A DNA stretch of 64,000 nucleotides, from positions 62,001 to 126,000 of the forward strand of contig CAMIYM010000001.1 in NCBI GenBank assembly GCA_946403085.1. The letters run 5' to 3'. Made by a program: the position numbers and the translations under genes. Positions 19,600 through 28,945 of the stretch are shown one piece after another (the stretch's first letter is position 1; each line of letters starts with the position of its first letter). Below the pieces are notes generated by a model. The model was not told the DNA's origin. It made no database searches and saw only the letters and a list, made by a program, of their open reading frames with translations. The DNA comes from an uncultured Clostridia bacterium (GTDB lineage Bacteria > Bacillota > Clostridia > Saccharofermentanales > Saccharofermentanaceae).

Positions 19600-19745
19600 G
19601 TAAGCCCGCTTTTCCGGCACGTGCTCAGAAGGCAACTTTTCAGTCAACATTTTCGCGAAAAAAGGCGACCAAAATGTTGAAAAACGCTTAAAGTCGTCAA
19701 AACAGTCAACATTTATGCCAAAAAAGTTGACTGAAATGTTGATTC
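19600..19745 (+). repeat. Intergenic island A: reiterated TCAACATTT word
   Basis: This stretch lies between convergent genes and has no credible ORF. The word TCAACATTT occurs four times, twice on each strand: 19644-19652 and 19706-19714 on plus, 19671-19680 and 19734-19742 on minus. In the plus copies it extends to CAGTCAACATTT; the last minus copy carries the same extension. The block AAAACGCTTAAAGTC also occurs here and recurs in the 63-bp repeats near 53.3 kb. Confidence 0.75.
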
Positions 19746-19764
19746 GCGTGGTTTGCTCAAAAAC

Positions 19765-19800
19765 AAAAGAGGCGCCTCACATATGAGGACGCCTCTTTTT
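19765..19800. terminator. Bidirectional terminator between XRE-AbrB and hflC
   Basis: The stem AGAGGCGCCTCA / TGAGGACGCCTCT (one mismatch) is flanked by A-rich sequence on the left and TTTTTCG on the right. It can serve both convergent transcripts. Confidence 0.88.
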
Positions 19801-19821
19801 CGCTGTTATCTGAATAAAAGC

Positions 19822-20694
19822 TTACTGTCCGTAAAGGATCTTGGCATATTCTGAATTCTTGTCGAGGATGATGACAGCCTTTGCTTTTGCAAGAGCTTCC
19901 ATGGAATCCAATCCTCTCAGGTAGTTGTAGAATGCTGCCTTATCAGGATCGTTATATGCGGCAGAAAGGATCTTCATGTATTCTGCTTCGCCCTGAGCTC
20001 TGATAACGGCTGCTTTTGCGTTAGCATCAGCTATGTTGATCGAGACCTGCTTATCGGTATCGTTCTTTACCTTCTGAGCTTCGGCATTACCCTGTGCTGT
20101 ATAGCCTGCAGCGATGTTCTCTCTTTCAGAGATCATTCTGCTGTAGACAGCTGCCTTGTTGTCGTCAGGAAGGTCAAGAGCTTTTATCTCGGCGAGCTCA
20201 ATCGTGATGCCGTACTGGTCAATGTCAGTATTGGATGTGGTTGTGATCGCATTTGTGAGAGTATTTCCTCTTGCTGCGATGATCTGATCCTGAGTCATTG
20301 AAGAGATTGTGTTCTTGGTAGCGTTATATACTGCTGCTCCAATTCTTTCTTCAGCTCTGTTCTGAAGACCGCCCAATGTCTGATAGTACTTGACCGGATC
20401 TGTAACTCTCCAGATAACGTAGTTGTCTGCGATCATGGACTTCTTATCAGAAGTGATTACGTCTGATGCAGGAATATCATAGAGCATTTTACCTGTGTAG
20501 ATAGATACTGTATCTTCGATAAAAGGTGCATGGGCATGTAAACCTGTGTCAGTAACTGTTGCCTGTGCTTTACCGAGTCTTACTACGATAACCGCTTCAT
20601 TGGGGTGAACAGTGAATACTGCGGCACCGAGTACGATAATGCCGGCGATCAATACAGCAAGGATAAGAAATGATGTGATAAGTTTCTTTCTCAT
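19822..20694 (-). CDS. hflC: HflC-like SPFH/prohibitin-domain membrane protein
   Basis: A 290-residue protein with one N-terminal membrane segment followed by an SPFH domain (FTVHPNEAVIVVRLGKAQ) and a long Ala/Glu-rich helix near the C-terminus (AEAQKVKNDTDKQVSINIAD). HflC pairs with HflK around FtsH and tunes its proteolysis of membrane proteins. Its ATG overlaps the hflK stop (TAATG), so the two are co-translated. No ftsH gene is in the window. Confidence 0.9.
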   Translation of the reverse strand: MRKKLITSFLILAVLIAGIIVLGAAVFTVHPNEAVIVVRLGKAQATVTDTGLHAHAPFIEDTVSIYTGKMLYDIPASDVITSDKKSMIADNYVIWRVTDPVKYYQTLGGLQNRAEERIGAAVYNATKNTISSMTQDQIIAARGNTLTNAITTTSNTDIDQYGITIELAEIKALDLPDDNKAAVYSRMISERENIAAGYTAQGNAEAQKVKNDTDKQVSINIADANAKAAVIRAQGEAEYMKILSAAYNDPDKAAFYNYLRGLDSMEALAKAKAVIILDKNSEYAKILYGQ

Positions 20695-21704
20695 TATTTG
20701 TTACCTCCGTTCTTGTCTGTATTTGCAGTTGTTGTCTCTCCGGGATTTGTGTTTACGTTTGCAAACGAATCAAGAGGGTAAACAGTTGAAGTCTTTCCGT
20801 CTGTGATGATTATCTTGCAGTTGGGGAATACGGATTCAATTCTCTCGTAGAAGAGTCTTCTCTTGGTAACGTAAGGGAACTGCTTATATTCCTCATAGAT
20901 CTTATTGAATCTTTCGACCTGACCGTTTGCTTCTGCGATTCTTGCAGCCTTGTCAGCTTCAGCAGCCTGAATGATAGAGTCTGCCTTTGCCTGTGAATTA
21001 GGAAGCTCGTTGTTCTTGTACTCCAACGCCTTGTTCATTGCTGTATCTGCGCCCTGCTTTGCATTTTCGACGGACTTGAATGCAGCGATGATCTCCGGCG
21101 TAGGCGGTTCTGAATCCTGGATGGTGATGTTGACTACGGTAAGACCGATGTCAGTCTCCTTGAGCTCATTTAAGATTGCTGCCTTAACATCTGCCTGGAT
21201 TTGGCCCTTGGCTGTTGTCATTGCCTCGTCAACCGTATAGTTGGAGACGATGGTTCTGATATTAGCCATTGTGATGTTCGAAAGAGTCATTTCCGGGTTC
21301 CTTGATGCGTAAACATAAGCAACCGGATCAGAGACTCTGTATTCGAGATAGAAGTCAATGTTCAGGAGGTTGAAGTCAGATGTGATCATGATGCCGTTAT
21401 CGGTATCAACGATGTTCTGACCGTCAGCAGAGACCGTATAACCGATTCCTGTACCATGAGTTGTCATGTCGACTTTTCTTACTGACTGCCAGGGTGCCTT
21501 GAAATAGAATCCTGCAGTATCCACCTTAACGATGGAGCCGAACTGAGTGACTATTGCGTTGTGCTGTTCGTCAACTGAATAGAAGCATCTGAAGACGCAG
21601 ATGACAACGAACAAAGCTATGACTGATGCCAGTACAATGTTCTTGAATCTGTTGATCTTCTTCAAGGTGGCTTCATCAGGTACTACTTTAACTGTGTTTG
21701 CCAT
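20694..21704 (-). CDS. hflK: HflK-like SPFH/prohibitin-domain membrane protein
   Basis: A 336-residue SPFH protein and partner of HflC. A short cytoplasmic N-terminus leads to one membrane segment (about residues 24-44), then CFYSVDEQHNAIVTQFGSIV and the SPFH domain. A coiled-coil part contains AEADKAARIAEANGQVERFN. A short Asn/Thr-rich tail ends the protein. AAGGAAAGGA precedes the ATG on the minus strand. The gene is first in the hflK-hflC pair and is preceded by a TATAAT box. Confidence 0.9.
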   Translation of the reverse strand: MANTVKVVPDEATLKKINRFKNIVLASVIALFVVICVFRCFYSVDEQHNAIVTQFGSIVKVDTAGFYFKAPWQSVRKVDMTTHGTGIGYTVSADGQNIVDTDNGIMITSDFNLLNIDFYLEYRVSDPVAYVYASRNPEMTLSNITMANIRTIVSNYTVDEAMTTAKGQIQADVKAAILNELKETDIGLTVVNITIQDSEPPTPEIIAAFKSVENAKQGADTAMNKALEYKNNELPNSQAKADSIIQAAEADKAARIAEANGQVERFNKIYEEYKQFPYVTKRRLFYERIESVFPNCKIIITDGKTSTVYPLDSFANVNTNPGETTTANTDKNGGNK

Positions 21705-21738
21705 ATTGGTTTTTCCTTTCCTTATTAATCCGGAAAAG

Positions 21739-21744
21739 ATTATA
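21739..21744 (-). promoter_or_regulatory. Candidate -10 box for hflKC
   Basis: On the minus strand this reads TATAAT, about 35 bp upstream of hflK. The -35 region (TTTATC) is poor, so the element is called from the -10 alone. Confidence 0.5.
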
Positions 21745-21846
21745 CCCTAATGGCATATCCTGATAAATTCACATTTTATATATATCGGAACACTTGGATA
21801 TCATTTCCATATTTTGAAAGTGCTCATTTTTGCAAAGTAATATATA

Positions 21847-23580
21847 ATGAAAATCGGTTTGATGGTTAGTGACAGCATGCTTGGAAAAATTAATCTTAAT
21901 TCAAAAACAGCACATATCATTGCGGTTGCATTTTTAATTGTGACTGCACTTTTTGAAGTGCTCGCATACAGGTTCGGAAATGCATTTTCCATCGTGGCTT
22001 CAAGGATCTGGCTTGCAGAAGGATTATTGTTATTTGCAGCATTGATCTGGCTTTCTGTGTTGACTCTGATAGAAGATATTAAGAGTAAAAAGATAGCTCT
22101 CATAATCTGCACTGCGCTTTTACTGGCATTTCTTGCCGGATGCATTGGAAACATTTATATATCTGATATCAATCCAGACTCATGTACGCAAATCGCTGAC
22201 GGATTAAATTCATTCAAACAACTTGATTGGAATTATACCGGGAAAGGTTTCCTCGGATATCAGAACAGGCAATATCTTATTGCTGCCATACCTTCATTGA
22301 TCTTCGGGAGAAATGTATTCTCACTTCATCTGGGATTTGGAGCCCCGTTTTTAGCAGGAGTTCTTTTACTTATCTTTGAATTGAGAAAATGGTGCACAGA
22401 ACACTTTAAGATCAACGAACTCTTTGCAATCCTTCCTGCTGGTTCGCTTCTTGTATTCCCGTTTATTGCCGAGTATTACAGGAACTTCGAGCAGGCATTT
22501 ACGCCGGTAGCTTTGACTTTGATTGCTGTAAGCCTTTATATGAGACTAATCAGAAAGCCTGATGTGGTAACTGTAATTGCACTTTCCTGGATAGGCGCAT
22601 TCCTTGCAGATTCATATACACCGGGACTTGCGACATGGGCACTTGTCATCTGCTTTGTGATAATGAATATGATTCCTTACTGGAAAAAGGTCGTCCCAGT
22701 TAATATCGAGAACAAGGCATATTTTCTGGTCCTACAGATTTCTTCTGTAGTGAATATGGCCGTCTTTTTTGTGGCATCAGTTGTTTTCGGAAGAGGAGAC
22801 AGACTTACTTCGGTAGGAGACAATGTGACAATTAAAGTTGTTTTGAAAGAATCCATAGAAGAATTCATCAACGACAGAAACGTCAGATTCTTGGGCTTCT
22901 TTGCAGGCGCGTTTATCCTGTATCTGTTTTTCTCTTTCCTGGGTCAGCTTAAGCTTTATGACTTTGTCCTCTCCGGATGGATGTTAGGCGTAGTATTCAT
23001 TTCCACTTATCTGAAAGGCTTTACTGATTACGGCAAAGAACATCTTGCGCAGAGGTTCATGATCATTATCCCTGTATTTATAGTTGCGTGTTTTCTTGTG
23101 ATAATGCGTATCGTTTCCAAAAATAAGATCGAAGTCAAAAAGAGCACGTTAGCCATATTGTTTGTATTCTCGCTTTTGTGTGGAGCATATAATCTTAGTC
23201 AGCAGCACTATTCTTTCAAGTATTTCGGAAGTGTTGTTCCGATGAAGTATTTGCTGCCTGAGATAGGAAAGACGCTGAAAGCAAACGGCAAATCCTGTGA
23301 GGATAGTTTCAATATTATCGTTTACACTGACAGTGGTCTTAAGACTAATATGCATGATTATGCCAAGTACTTTTATCCGAATGCCACCTGCAATTCTTTT
23401 TTGATAGAAGATAATGTTCCGGTACCGGTTCCCGATAATCAAGATATTACTCTGATCGTTTCTGAAAAAGAGTTCCCCGAAGGTGTACTTAAAGATACGG
23501 ATACATTTGAGCCTATCTCGAAAAAGGACCCAATATACGATTTAGACATTACCTGGTATCTGATTACCAGATATTCTTGA
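21847..23580 (+). CDS. Large polytopic membrane protein, possibly GT-C-type glycosyltransferase
   Basis: A 577-residue integral membrane protein with about 11-13 hydrophobic segments and a soluble C-terminal part of roughly 110 residues. The first extracytoplasmic loop has acidic residues (DINPDSCTQIADG) followed by GYQNRQYLIAAIPSLIFG. This resembles GT-C enzymes that use polyprenyl-phosphate sugars, but no family signature is certain. The start is uncertain: there is no clear ribosome site, and a TATAAT overlaps the annotated ATG. The ATG at 21862 could be the true start. It stands alone between hflKC and the ABC operon. Confidence 0.7.
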   Translation: MKIGLMVSDSMLGKINLNSKTAHIIAVAFLIVTALFEVLAYRFGNAFSIVASRIWLAEGLLLFAALIWLSVLTLIEDIKSKKIALIICTALLLAFLAGCIGNIYISDINPDSCTQIADGLNSFKQLDWNYTGKGFLGYQNRQYLIAAIPSLIFGRNVFSLHLGFGAPFLAGVLLLIFELRKWCTEHFKINELFAILPAGSLLVFPFIAEYYRNFEQAFTPVALTLIAVSLYMRLIRKPDVVTVIALSWIGAFLADSYTPGLATWALVICFVIMNMIPYWKKVVPVNIENKAYFLVLQISSVVNMAVFFVASVVFGRGDRLTSVGDNVTIKVVLKESIEEFINDRNVRFLGFFAGAFILYLFFSFLGQLKLYDFVLSGWMLGVVFISTYLKGFTDYGKEHLAQRFMIIIPVFIVACFLVIMRIVSKNKIEVKKSTLAILFVFSLLCGAYNLSQQHYSFKYFGSVVPMKYLLPEIGKTLKANGKSCEDSFNIIVYTDSGLKTNMHDYAKYFYPNATCNSFLIEDNVPVPVPDNQDITLIVSEKEFPEGVLKDTDTFEPISKKDPIYDLDITWYLITRYS

Positions 23581-23593
23581 ATGCCTTTATCCC

Positions 23594-23615
23594 AAAGTGA
23601 CTAAATTGTCACTTT
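23594..23615 (+). promoter_or_regulatory. Perfect inverted repeat upstream of the ABC/two-component operon
   Basis: AAAGTGAC-TAAATT-GTCACTTT is an 8-bp perfect inverted repeat about 65 bp before the ABC ATPase start. It could be the operator of the operon's own response regulator. Alternatively it is a weak terminator for the upstream gene, since a T-rich stretch follows 8 bp later. Confidence 0.5.
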
Positions 23616-23679
23616 CAAATTCATTTTTTACGTTCTCCCGTTTGTTACTATTTGCGTATCACTGATTTGGAGGACAAAT

Positions 23680-24384
23680 ATGGAATTATTGAGATGCGAG
23701 AATATAGGCAAGGTATACGGCACAGGGGAAGGTAAGACCGTTGCTTTGAATGATGTATCTTTTACAGTCGAAAAGGGTGAATTCGTATCTATCGTTGGTG
23801 CATCAGGATCAGGCAAATCAACATTGCTTCACATCATTGGCGGAGTTGATAAGCCGACTTCAGGAAAAGTATTTATCAACGGAACAGACATACACTCACA
23901 GAGCGAAGATAAGCTTGCGATCTTCAGAAGAAGACACATAGGTCTTGTCTATCAGTTCTATAATCTCCTGCCGGAACTTAATGTTGATGAGAATATCGTT
24001 CTGCCTCATATGCTCGACGGAAGAAAACCGGACAAGGAAAGACTTGATCAGATCGTCGAGTACTTGGGATTATCTGACAGAAGAACCCATCTTCCGAATG
24101 AGCTTTCAGGCGGACAGCAGCAGAGGGCATCGATCGGAAGAGCGCTCTTTTCGAAGCCGGAACTCCTTCTTGCAGATGAGCCTACAGGAAATCTCGACAG
24201 GAAAAACAGCGCAGAGATCGTAGAGCTCTTAAAAGAATCAAACAGGAAATTCGGACAGACATTGATCCTTATCACACACGATGAGAACATCGCACTTCAG
24301 GCAGACAGGATCATCTATATGGAAGACGGAAACATCATTAAAGATGACCGCATCAGAGTTACAGATCTTCAGGGCCGCGAATAA
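23680..24384 (+). CDS. ABC transporter ATP-binding protein (BceA/MacB-like)
   Basis: A 234-residue ATPase that powers the FtsX-type permease encoded next. Walker A is GASGSGKST (residues 40-48), followed by a Q-loop (YQFYNLLPELNVDEN), the signature LSGGQQQR, Walker B LLLADEPTG and a switch His (LITHDE). The sequence is typical of the MacB/LolD/BceA class. TTGGAGG precedes the ATG. It is first in a four-gene operon (ATPase, permease, response regulator, kinase) characteristic of envelope-stress or antimicrobial-peptide modules. Confidence 0.93.
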   Translation: MELLRCENIGKVYGTGEGKTVALNDVSFTVEKGEFVSIVGASGSGKSTLLHIIGGVDKPTSGKVFINGTDIHSQSEDKLAIFRRRHIGLVYQFYNLLPELNVDENIVLPHMLDGRKPDKERLDQIVEYLGLSDRRTHLPNELSGGQQQRASIGRALFSKPELLLADEPTGNLDRKNSAEIVELLKESNRKFGQTLILITHDENIALQADRIIYMEDGNIIKDDRIRVTDLQGRE

Positions 24385-24417
24385 AAGGATATTAGGAAAA
24401 ACTTAGGGGAAATTATA

Positions 24418-27285
24418 ATGAGAAACACGAAGATAGTTCATCAGGTGACTTTAAAGCACATGAAGATGAATATGAAGCGAACCGTGATATCTGTCATCGG
24501 AATCGCTTTGATGGTAATGCTGCTTACGACAGTCCTTGTAGGTAAGGATACGGCATGCCAGTATTTTATAGATCTGAGTTCTGCACAGAACGGTGCGTAT
24601 CACTTTGCAGTCTATGACATTGATAAAGAAAAGCTTTCACAGATCAAGGAGCTGGACGCGGTCGAACAGGTTGGTGTTACTGAAGACCTGAAGTATTCAT
24701 GGTTTGAAAAGACCGGAAAATCAGATAAGCCGTTCCTCAACATCAGAAGATATTCCGCTGATGCGATGAAGTGGATGAACATGAAGGCAGTTGAAGGAAG
24801 ACTTCCCGAGAATGCGAATGAGATCGTTATAAGCAAATCTGCAATTGATGAGGGTTCGACGATAAAGGTCGGCGACACTATAGAAGCTGAGACTTTCAAA
24901 AGGTTCATGACGAACAACAACCCGAATGGTGCCACTGTCTTTGCCTCTCCGCGCTTTGAGATCCCTGCAGGGGAGAAAGTGGAAGTGCCATATAACATGT
25001 TCTATTTTGTACCGGGCACTGAATTCGGTGACGAGTTCTATGAGACGCACGATGAGATCCACGAGAATACCGGATTTAAGCAGAGCTACACAGTAGTAGG
25101 CATTATCGAGCGGCCTGTCTTTGAGAAGCCCGGATGCGCATGGTATGCTGCGGTTTCTCTGGTTGATGAGTCAATAATCTATGGGGAGACTTTCAACGCT
25201 CTTTTGATGACAGATCCGAAAAAGGTAAACAGTTCTCTCCATACGCAGTTGATGGATATCGCCGGCGATAAAAATTACGATTCTAACGGCGGCGTTCTTA
25301 TCTTCTCCGGAAGTTCCGATGAGAATTCTCTGAACTTCATCGTTACAGCTGCTCAGACGTTCTTTGTTATCCTTATCGCACTGATCTCCATAATGCTTAT
25401 CTACAATGTTTTCGCGCTTTCATATGATGAGAGGGTGAAGTATCTGGGCATGCTTTCATCTGTTGGTGCAACAGGAAGGCAGAAAAGAAGCTCCGTATAT
25501 TATGAAGCAATGGTATTGCTTGTTCCCGCGCTTCCTTCCGGTATCCTTTTGGGACTTGGCCTTACCAAGCTCGCTTCCAAGGTGGCAGCTCCCATTGCAC
25601 AGAAATTGTTTTTCTTTGAGATGATGGGAAAACTCGATATAGAACCTGTACTGAAAGTATCACCTGCAGTTATTGCAGCAATCACCGTGCTGAGTATTGC
25701 AACGGTCTTTGTTTCCGCGCTGATCCCCGCACATAAGATCAGCAAGATCGGACCTGTCGAAAGTATCAGAGGCAATAAGAAGAGCTCGAAAAAGCACAGC
25801 AGGAATTCTGATCCGGATAAGCTCATTATGAAGTCTTCAGAAGGAATGCTCGCATCGAGGTTCCTCAAGAACGACAAGAGCAAGTCTCTTGGAATCATCA
25901 GAGCTGTTACGATCTTTATTCTCGTTACCACTGTTGTTTATTTTGCAGCATCGCTTCTTGTTCAAATGGTGGGTTACAAACTGGACGACAGCGGAGTCGG
26001 TTTTGCATATTACAATGACAGAGATTATGCTCTGGTGCATATCTATGACGGTCCAGGCAGGTATGATCCTTCAGAACTCATCGAAAAAGTTAAGACGATG
26101 GATGGTGTTAAGAATTATGAAGTATGCAAAGTAAGCAATGCTATATTTAGTGTCCCTAATGAAGAATTAAGTGATGAATACCATGATGCCTTCTACAAGA
26201 TAACAAGTCTGTACTATCCTGCAGGACAGTACAGCAGAGAAAAATACGAAGAATCAATCAGTCTCAGTCAATGGCCATACGAGCACATTAGGATATTTGC
26301 TTTTGACAATGAGTCTTTTGGCAAGCTCGCCAAAGAACTCAATGCGGCAGATTACGGAACAGCCGATATGCCCTGTATCCTGATCAACGACACATCGATC
26401 TCCACTGATCAATATGGAATTTATGGGCGTAAGGCAAGAGATTACATGTATCTCCAGATCGATAATCCTTTCAAGCCTGCAGAAGGGGAGACCATACATG
26501 TAAAAACTGATGGTTATACCAGAAAAGAAGCACTTGAAAAGGGACTTGATCTTGATGAGATGGCTTTCCCTGAAATCGAATTAGATGAATCTTTAGGATT
26601 AAAAGTAATCAGCAAAGCCAAATTCGATCAGATCGAAAAATACATTAAGGGCAGCAACAGTTCGGATCTTTGCATGATCGTTCCGATGAGCGTTGCTGAC
26701 TATCTGGATAAGGTCACCGTCAACAAGATGGATACAGAGGTATTCTTCGACTGTGACAACAGCGATACTGTGGAATGGCTTTCAAATACAGCTGAAGATC
26801 TTTTTAGCCAGGGAGAATACGTTCACTTTGTTCCGACCACTAATTCGGCAGCAGGATATAAGCAGATAATCGGATACCTTATCAGGATCGTACTCATCAT
26901 CTTCACGGCAGTTGCATCGGCCATCTGTCTGCTCAATGTATACAGCTCGATCTCAGCGCTGATGGTATCCAGAAGAAAGAATATTGCAGTATTGAAGTCT
27001 ATCGGATCCACATTCAGACAGCTGGTCAGAACGGGACTTCGCGAGAGCCTCGGCATGCTGTTAAGATCGATCCTCATTGCTGCACCATTGATAGCACTCA
27101 TATGCTGGTGGCTCGCAAAGACATTCGTAAGCAGATTCGGCTACTTCACAGTAAGTTTCCCATGGGCATATGCGTTCATAATGATCCTGGCAATTACCGT
27201 TTCAGTGTTTGCAATGACCGTAATATGCTTAAGACGCGAGAATAAGATTGATATAATAGATGAGATCAAACGTGAAAGTGTCTGA
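24418..27285 (+). CDS. Large FtsX-domain ABC permease (Bce-like)
   Basis: A 955-residue permease. It has an N-terminal membrane helix (about 20-40), an extracytoplasmic domain of about 270 residues and a first FtsX helix bundle (about 315-440). A second membrane helix near 500 is followed by another large extracytoplasmic domain (about 520-810), and a final FtsX bundle (about 820-945) closes the protein. BceB-type permeases are usually near 650 residues with a single large domain, so this is a larger two-domain relative. Mechanotransmission rather than transport across the membrane is likely. AGGGGAA precedes the start. Confidence 0.88.
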   Translation: MRNTKIVHQVTLKHMKMNMKRTVISVIGIALMVMLLTTVLVGKDTACQYFIDLSSAQNGAYHFAVYDIDKEKLSQIKELDAVEQVGVTEDLKYSWFEKTGKSDKPFLNIRRYSADAMKWMNMKAVEGRLPENANEIVISKSAIDEGSTIKVGDTIEAETFKRFMTNNNPNGATVFASPRFEIPAGEKVEVPYNMFYFVPGTEFGDEFYETHDEIHENTGFKQSYTVVGIIERPVFEKPGCAWYAAVSLVDESIIYGETFNALLMTDPKKVNSSLHTQLMDIAGDKNYDSNGGVLIFSGSSDENSLNFIVTAAQTFFVILIALISIMLIYNVFALSYDERVKYLGMLSSVGATGRQKRSSVYYEAMVLLVPALPSGILLGLGLTKLASKVAAPIAQKLFFFEMMGKLDIEPVLKVSPAVIAAITVLSIATVFVSALIPAHKISKIGPVESIRGNKKSSKKHSRNSDPDKLIMKSSEGMLASRFLKNDKSKSLGIIRAVTIFILVTTVVYFAASLLVQMVGYKLDDSGVGFAYYNDRDYALVHIYDGPGRYDPSELIEKVKTMDGVKNYEVCKVSNAIFSVPNEELSDEYHDAFYKITSLYYPAGQYSREKYEESISLSQWPYEHIRIFAFDNESFGKLAKELNAADYGTADMPCILINDTSISTDQYGIYGRKARDYMYLQIDNPFKPAEGETIHVKTDGYTRKEALEKGLDLDEMAFPEIELDESLGLKVISKAKFDQIEKYIKGSNSSDLCMIVPMSVADYLDKVTVNKMDTEVFFDCDNSDTVEWLSNTAEDLFSQGEYVHFVPTTNSAAGYKQIIGYLIRIVLIIFTAVASAICLLNVYSSISALMVSRRKNIAVLKSIGSTFRQLVRTGLRESLGMLLRSILIAAPLIALICWWLAKTFVSRFGYFTVSFPWAYAFIMILAITVSVFAMTVICLRRENKIDIIDEIKRESV

Positions 27286-27288
27286 TAC

Positions 27289-27963
27289 ATGGTATTAGTA
27301 GTTGAAGATGACAGTATAATCGCGGAAGGCTTAAAGCTTGCTTTAACAGGCGAGGGTATGGAAGTTACCCTCGCTTCTTCCGTTAGTGAAGCTTTTGCTG
27401 CTTTAGACAGTGATGAGCTTGGAAAGAAGATAGATTTCTGCCTTCTCGACATGACTCTTCCTGACGGCAACGGAATGGATATCTGCACAAGGGTCCGTGA
27501 GACTTCCGAGATGCCTATCATATTCCTGACCGCGATGGACGATGAGATCCATACGGTGCTGGCTTTCGACAAGGGTGCGGACGATTATATCTCGAAGCCT
27601 TTCCATATCAAGGAACTGATCGCGCGCATGAAGCGTCTCATGAAGCGTGCGAAGACTTCCGTTAATACGACATGTGCAATAGGTGATAACACCGTTGATA
27701 TCACGAATGCGAAAATGTACCGCGCCGGTGAGGAAGTCACTCTTACTGCGATGGAATACAAGCTTTTGCTCGTCTTCATTAATCACGCCGGTGAGATACT
27801 TGACCGTGACCGGATATTGAACATCCTCTGGGATGATGTCGGAAGCTTTGTAAATGACAATACCCTGACTGTCTATATTAAGCGCCTTAGGAGTAAGCTC
27901 AATGACGAGGAAGGCAAGTATATCGAGACATTAAGAGGACAGGGGTACAGGCTTAATCTATGA
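27289..27963 (+). CDS. OmpR-family response regulator
   Basis: A 224-residue regulator. The receiver domain (1-115) has acidic residues EDD near the start, phospho-acceptor Asp in CLLDMTLPDG, Thr in FLTAMDD and Lys in YISKPFHI. The C-terminal winged helix shows MEYKLLLVFINHAGE and the ending YIETLRGQGYRL. It starts 3 bp after the permease stop without a strong ribosome site, so it probably relies on translational coupling. The likely target is its own operon promoter. Confidence 0.93.
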   Translation: MVLVVEDDSIIAEGLKLALTGEGMEVTLASSVSEAFAALDSDELGKKIDFCLLDMTLPDGNGMDICTRVRETSEMPIIFLTAMDDEIHTVLAFDKGADDYISKPFHIKELIARMKRLMKRAKTSVNTTCAIGDNTVDITNAKMYRAGEEVTLTAMEYKLLLVFINHAGEILDRDRILNILWDDVGSFVNDNTLTVYIKRLRSKLNDEEGKYIETLRGQGYRLNL

Positions 27964-28889
27964 ACCCCTATCTGATCCTCTCAATCGTGCTTCTGGTGAT
28001 CGTGGCTGCTCTTGTGGTCTATATTGTTGCCGATAAGATAAAGCGCAGAAAAGATCTTGATGAACTCATCGATTTCCTTACCAAAGTTCAGGACAGGGAT
28101 TCATTCCCTGATCTCGGACTGGAGGCGGAAGGAAAGATGCTCATTCTCCGTTCTGAGATATATAAGCTTGCCTCAACTCTTCAGGAACAGTATTCCGGTG
28201 AGGTCAGGAAGAATGCTTATATGGCAGACATGCTCTCGAATATATCGCATCAGATAAAGACTCCGCTTACAGCGATCAACCTCATGACCGATGCTCTGAA
28301 GAATGGAAGCCTTGATGAGGCTTCGCGCCGCCGCTGCATAGCAAATATCGAATCACAGACTGACCATATTACCTGGCTTGTCAGGACGCTTCTCGCCCTG
28401 GCAGAGATCGATGCAGGTGTTCTTGTCCTTAAGAAGGAGGATGTTCCTGTTAAGGATATCGTCGACGGAATAGTATCAGGCATTGCCATAGAAGCTGACA
28501 TCAGGGATGTGGAGATTAAGACTGATGTTCCTTTTGATAATGTCATCTCCTGCGACAGGCGCTGGATGTCCGAAGCTTTCTCGAACATCATAAAGAATTC
28601 ACTGCAGCACACTGAACCCGGCGGATTCATCAGCATATCTTCCGAAGAGACGAATCTTTCAGTTAATATCCATATCGAAGATAACGGCTGCGGCATCTCG
28701 AAAAATGACCTGCCTCATATTTTCGAGCGATTCTATCATGGCGGAAAGTCGGACCCTAACAGCAACGGCATAGGATTGTCACTTGCCAAGCAGATCATCA
28801 ACTCACAGAACGGAACGGTCTCTTGTGAGAGCGAAGAAGGCAAGGGAACTGTTTTCGAGATAAAAATATATAAGTCTGCAACTGTCTGA
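27960..28889 (+). CDS. Sensor histidine kinase, short sensor
   Basis: A 309-residue kinase with one N-terminal membrane helix (about 3-24) and no extracytoplasmic sensor domain. The H-box is NISHQIKTPLTAINL, and the ATPase domain shows N-box FSNIIKNSLQHT, DNGCGI and GIGLSLAK. The absence of a sensor domain fits Bce-type logic, where the ABC permease detects the signal and drives the kinase. It overlaps the response-regulator stop by ATGA. Confidence 0.92.
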   Translation: MNPYLILSIVLLVIVAALVVYIVADKIKRRKDLDELIDFLTKVQDRDSFPDLGLEAEGKMLILRSEIYKLASTLQEQYSGEVRKNAYMADMLSNISHQIKTPLTAINLMTDALKNGSLDEASRRRCIANIESQTDHITWLVRTLLALAEIDAGVLVLKKEDVPVKDIVDGIVSGIAIEADIRDVEIKTDVPFDNVISCDRRWMSEAFSNIIKNSLQHTEPGGFISISSEETNLSVNIHIEDNGCGISKNDLPHIFERFYHGGKSDPNSNGIGLSLAKQIINSQNGTVSCESEEGKGTVFEIKIYKSATV

Positions 28890-28898
28890 AAAACCTAG

Positions 28899-28904
28899 TA
28901 TAAT
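28899..28904 (+). promoter_or_regulatory. Candidate -10 box for the CysK-like gene
   Basis: TATAAT occurs 41 bp before the cysK-like start and just after the kinase stop. The -35 region at 17 bp (CTGCAA) is weak. The gene may therefore be transcribed separately from the ABC operon. Confidence 0.4.
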
Positions 28905-28945
28905 ATGTCGCGGTATAAGTATTAGTTATAACGCGGAGAATATTG

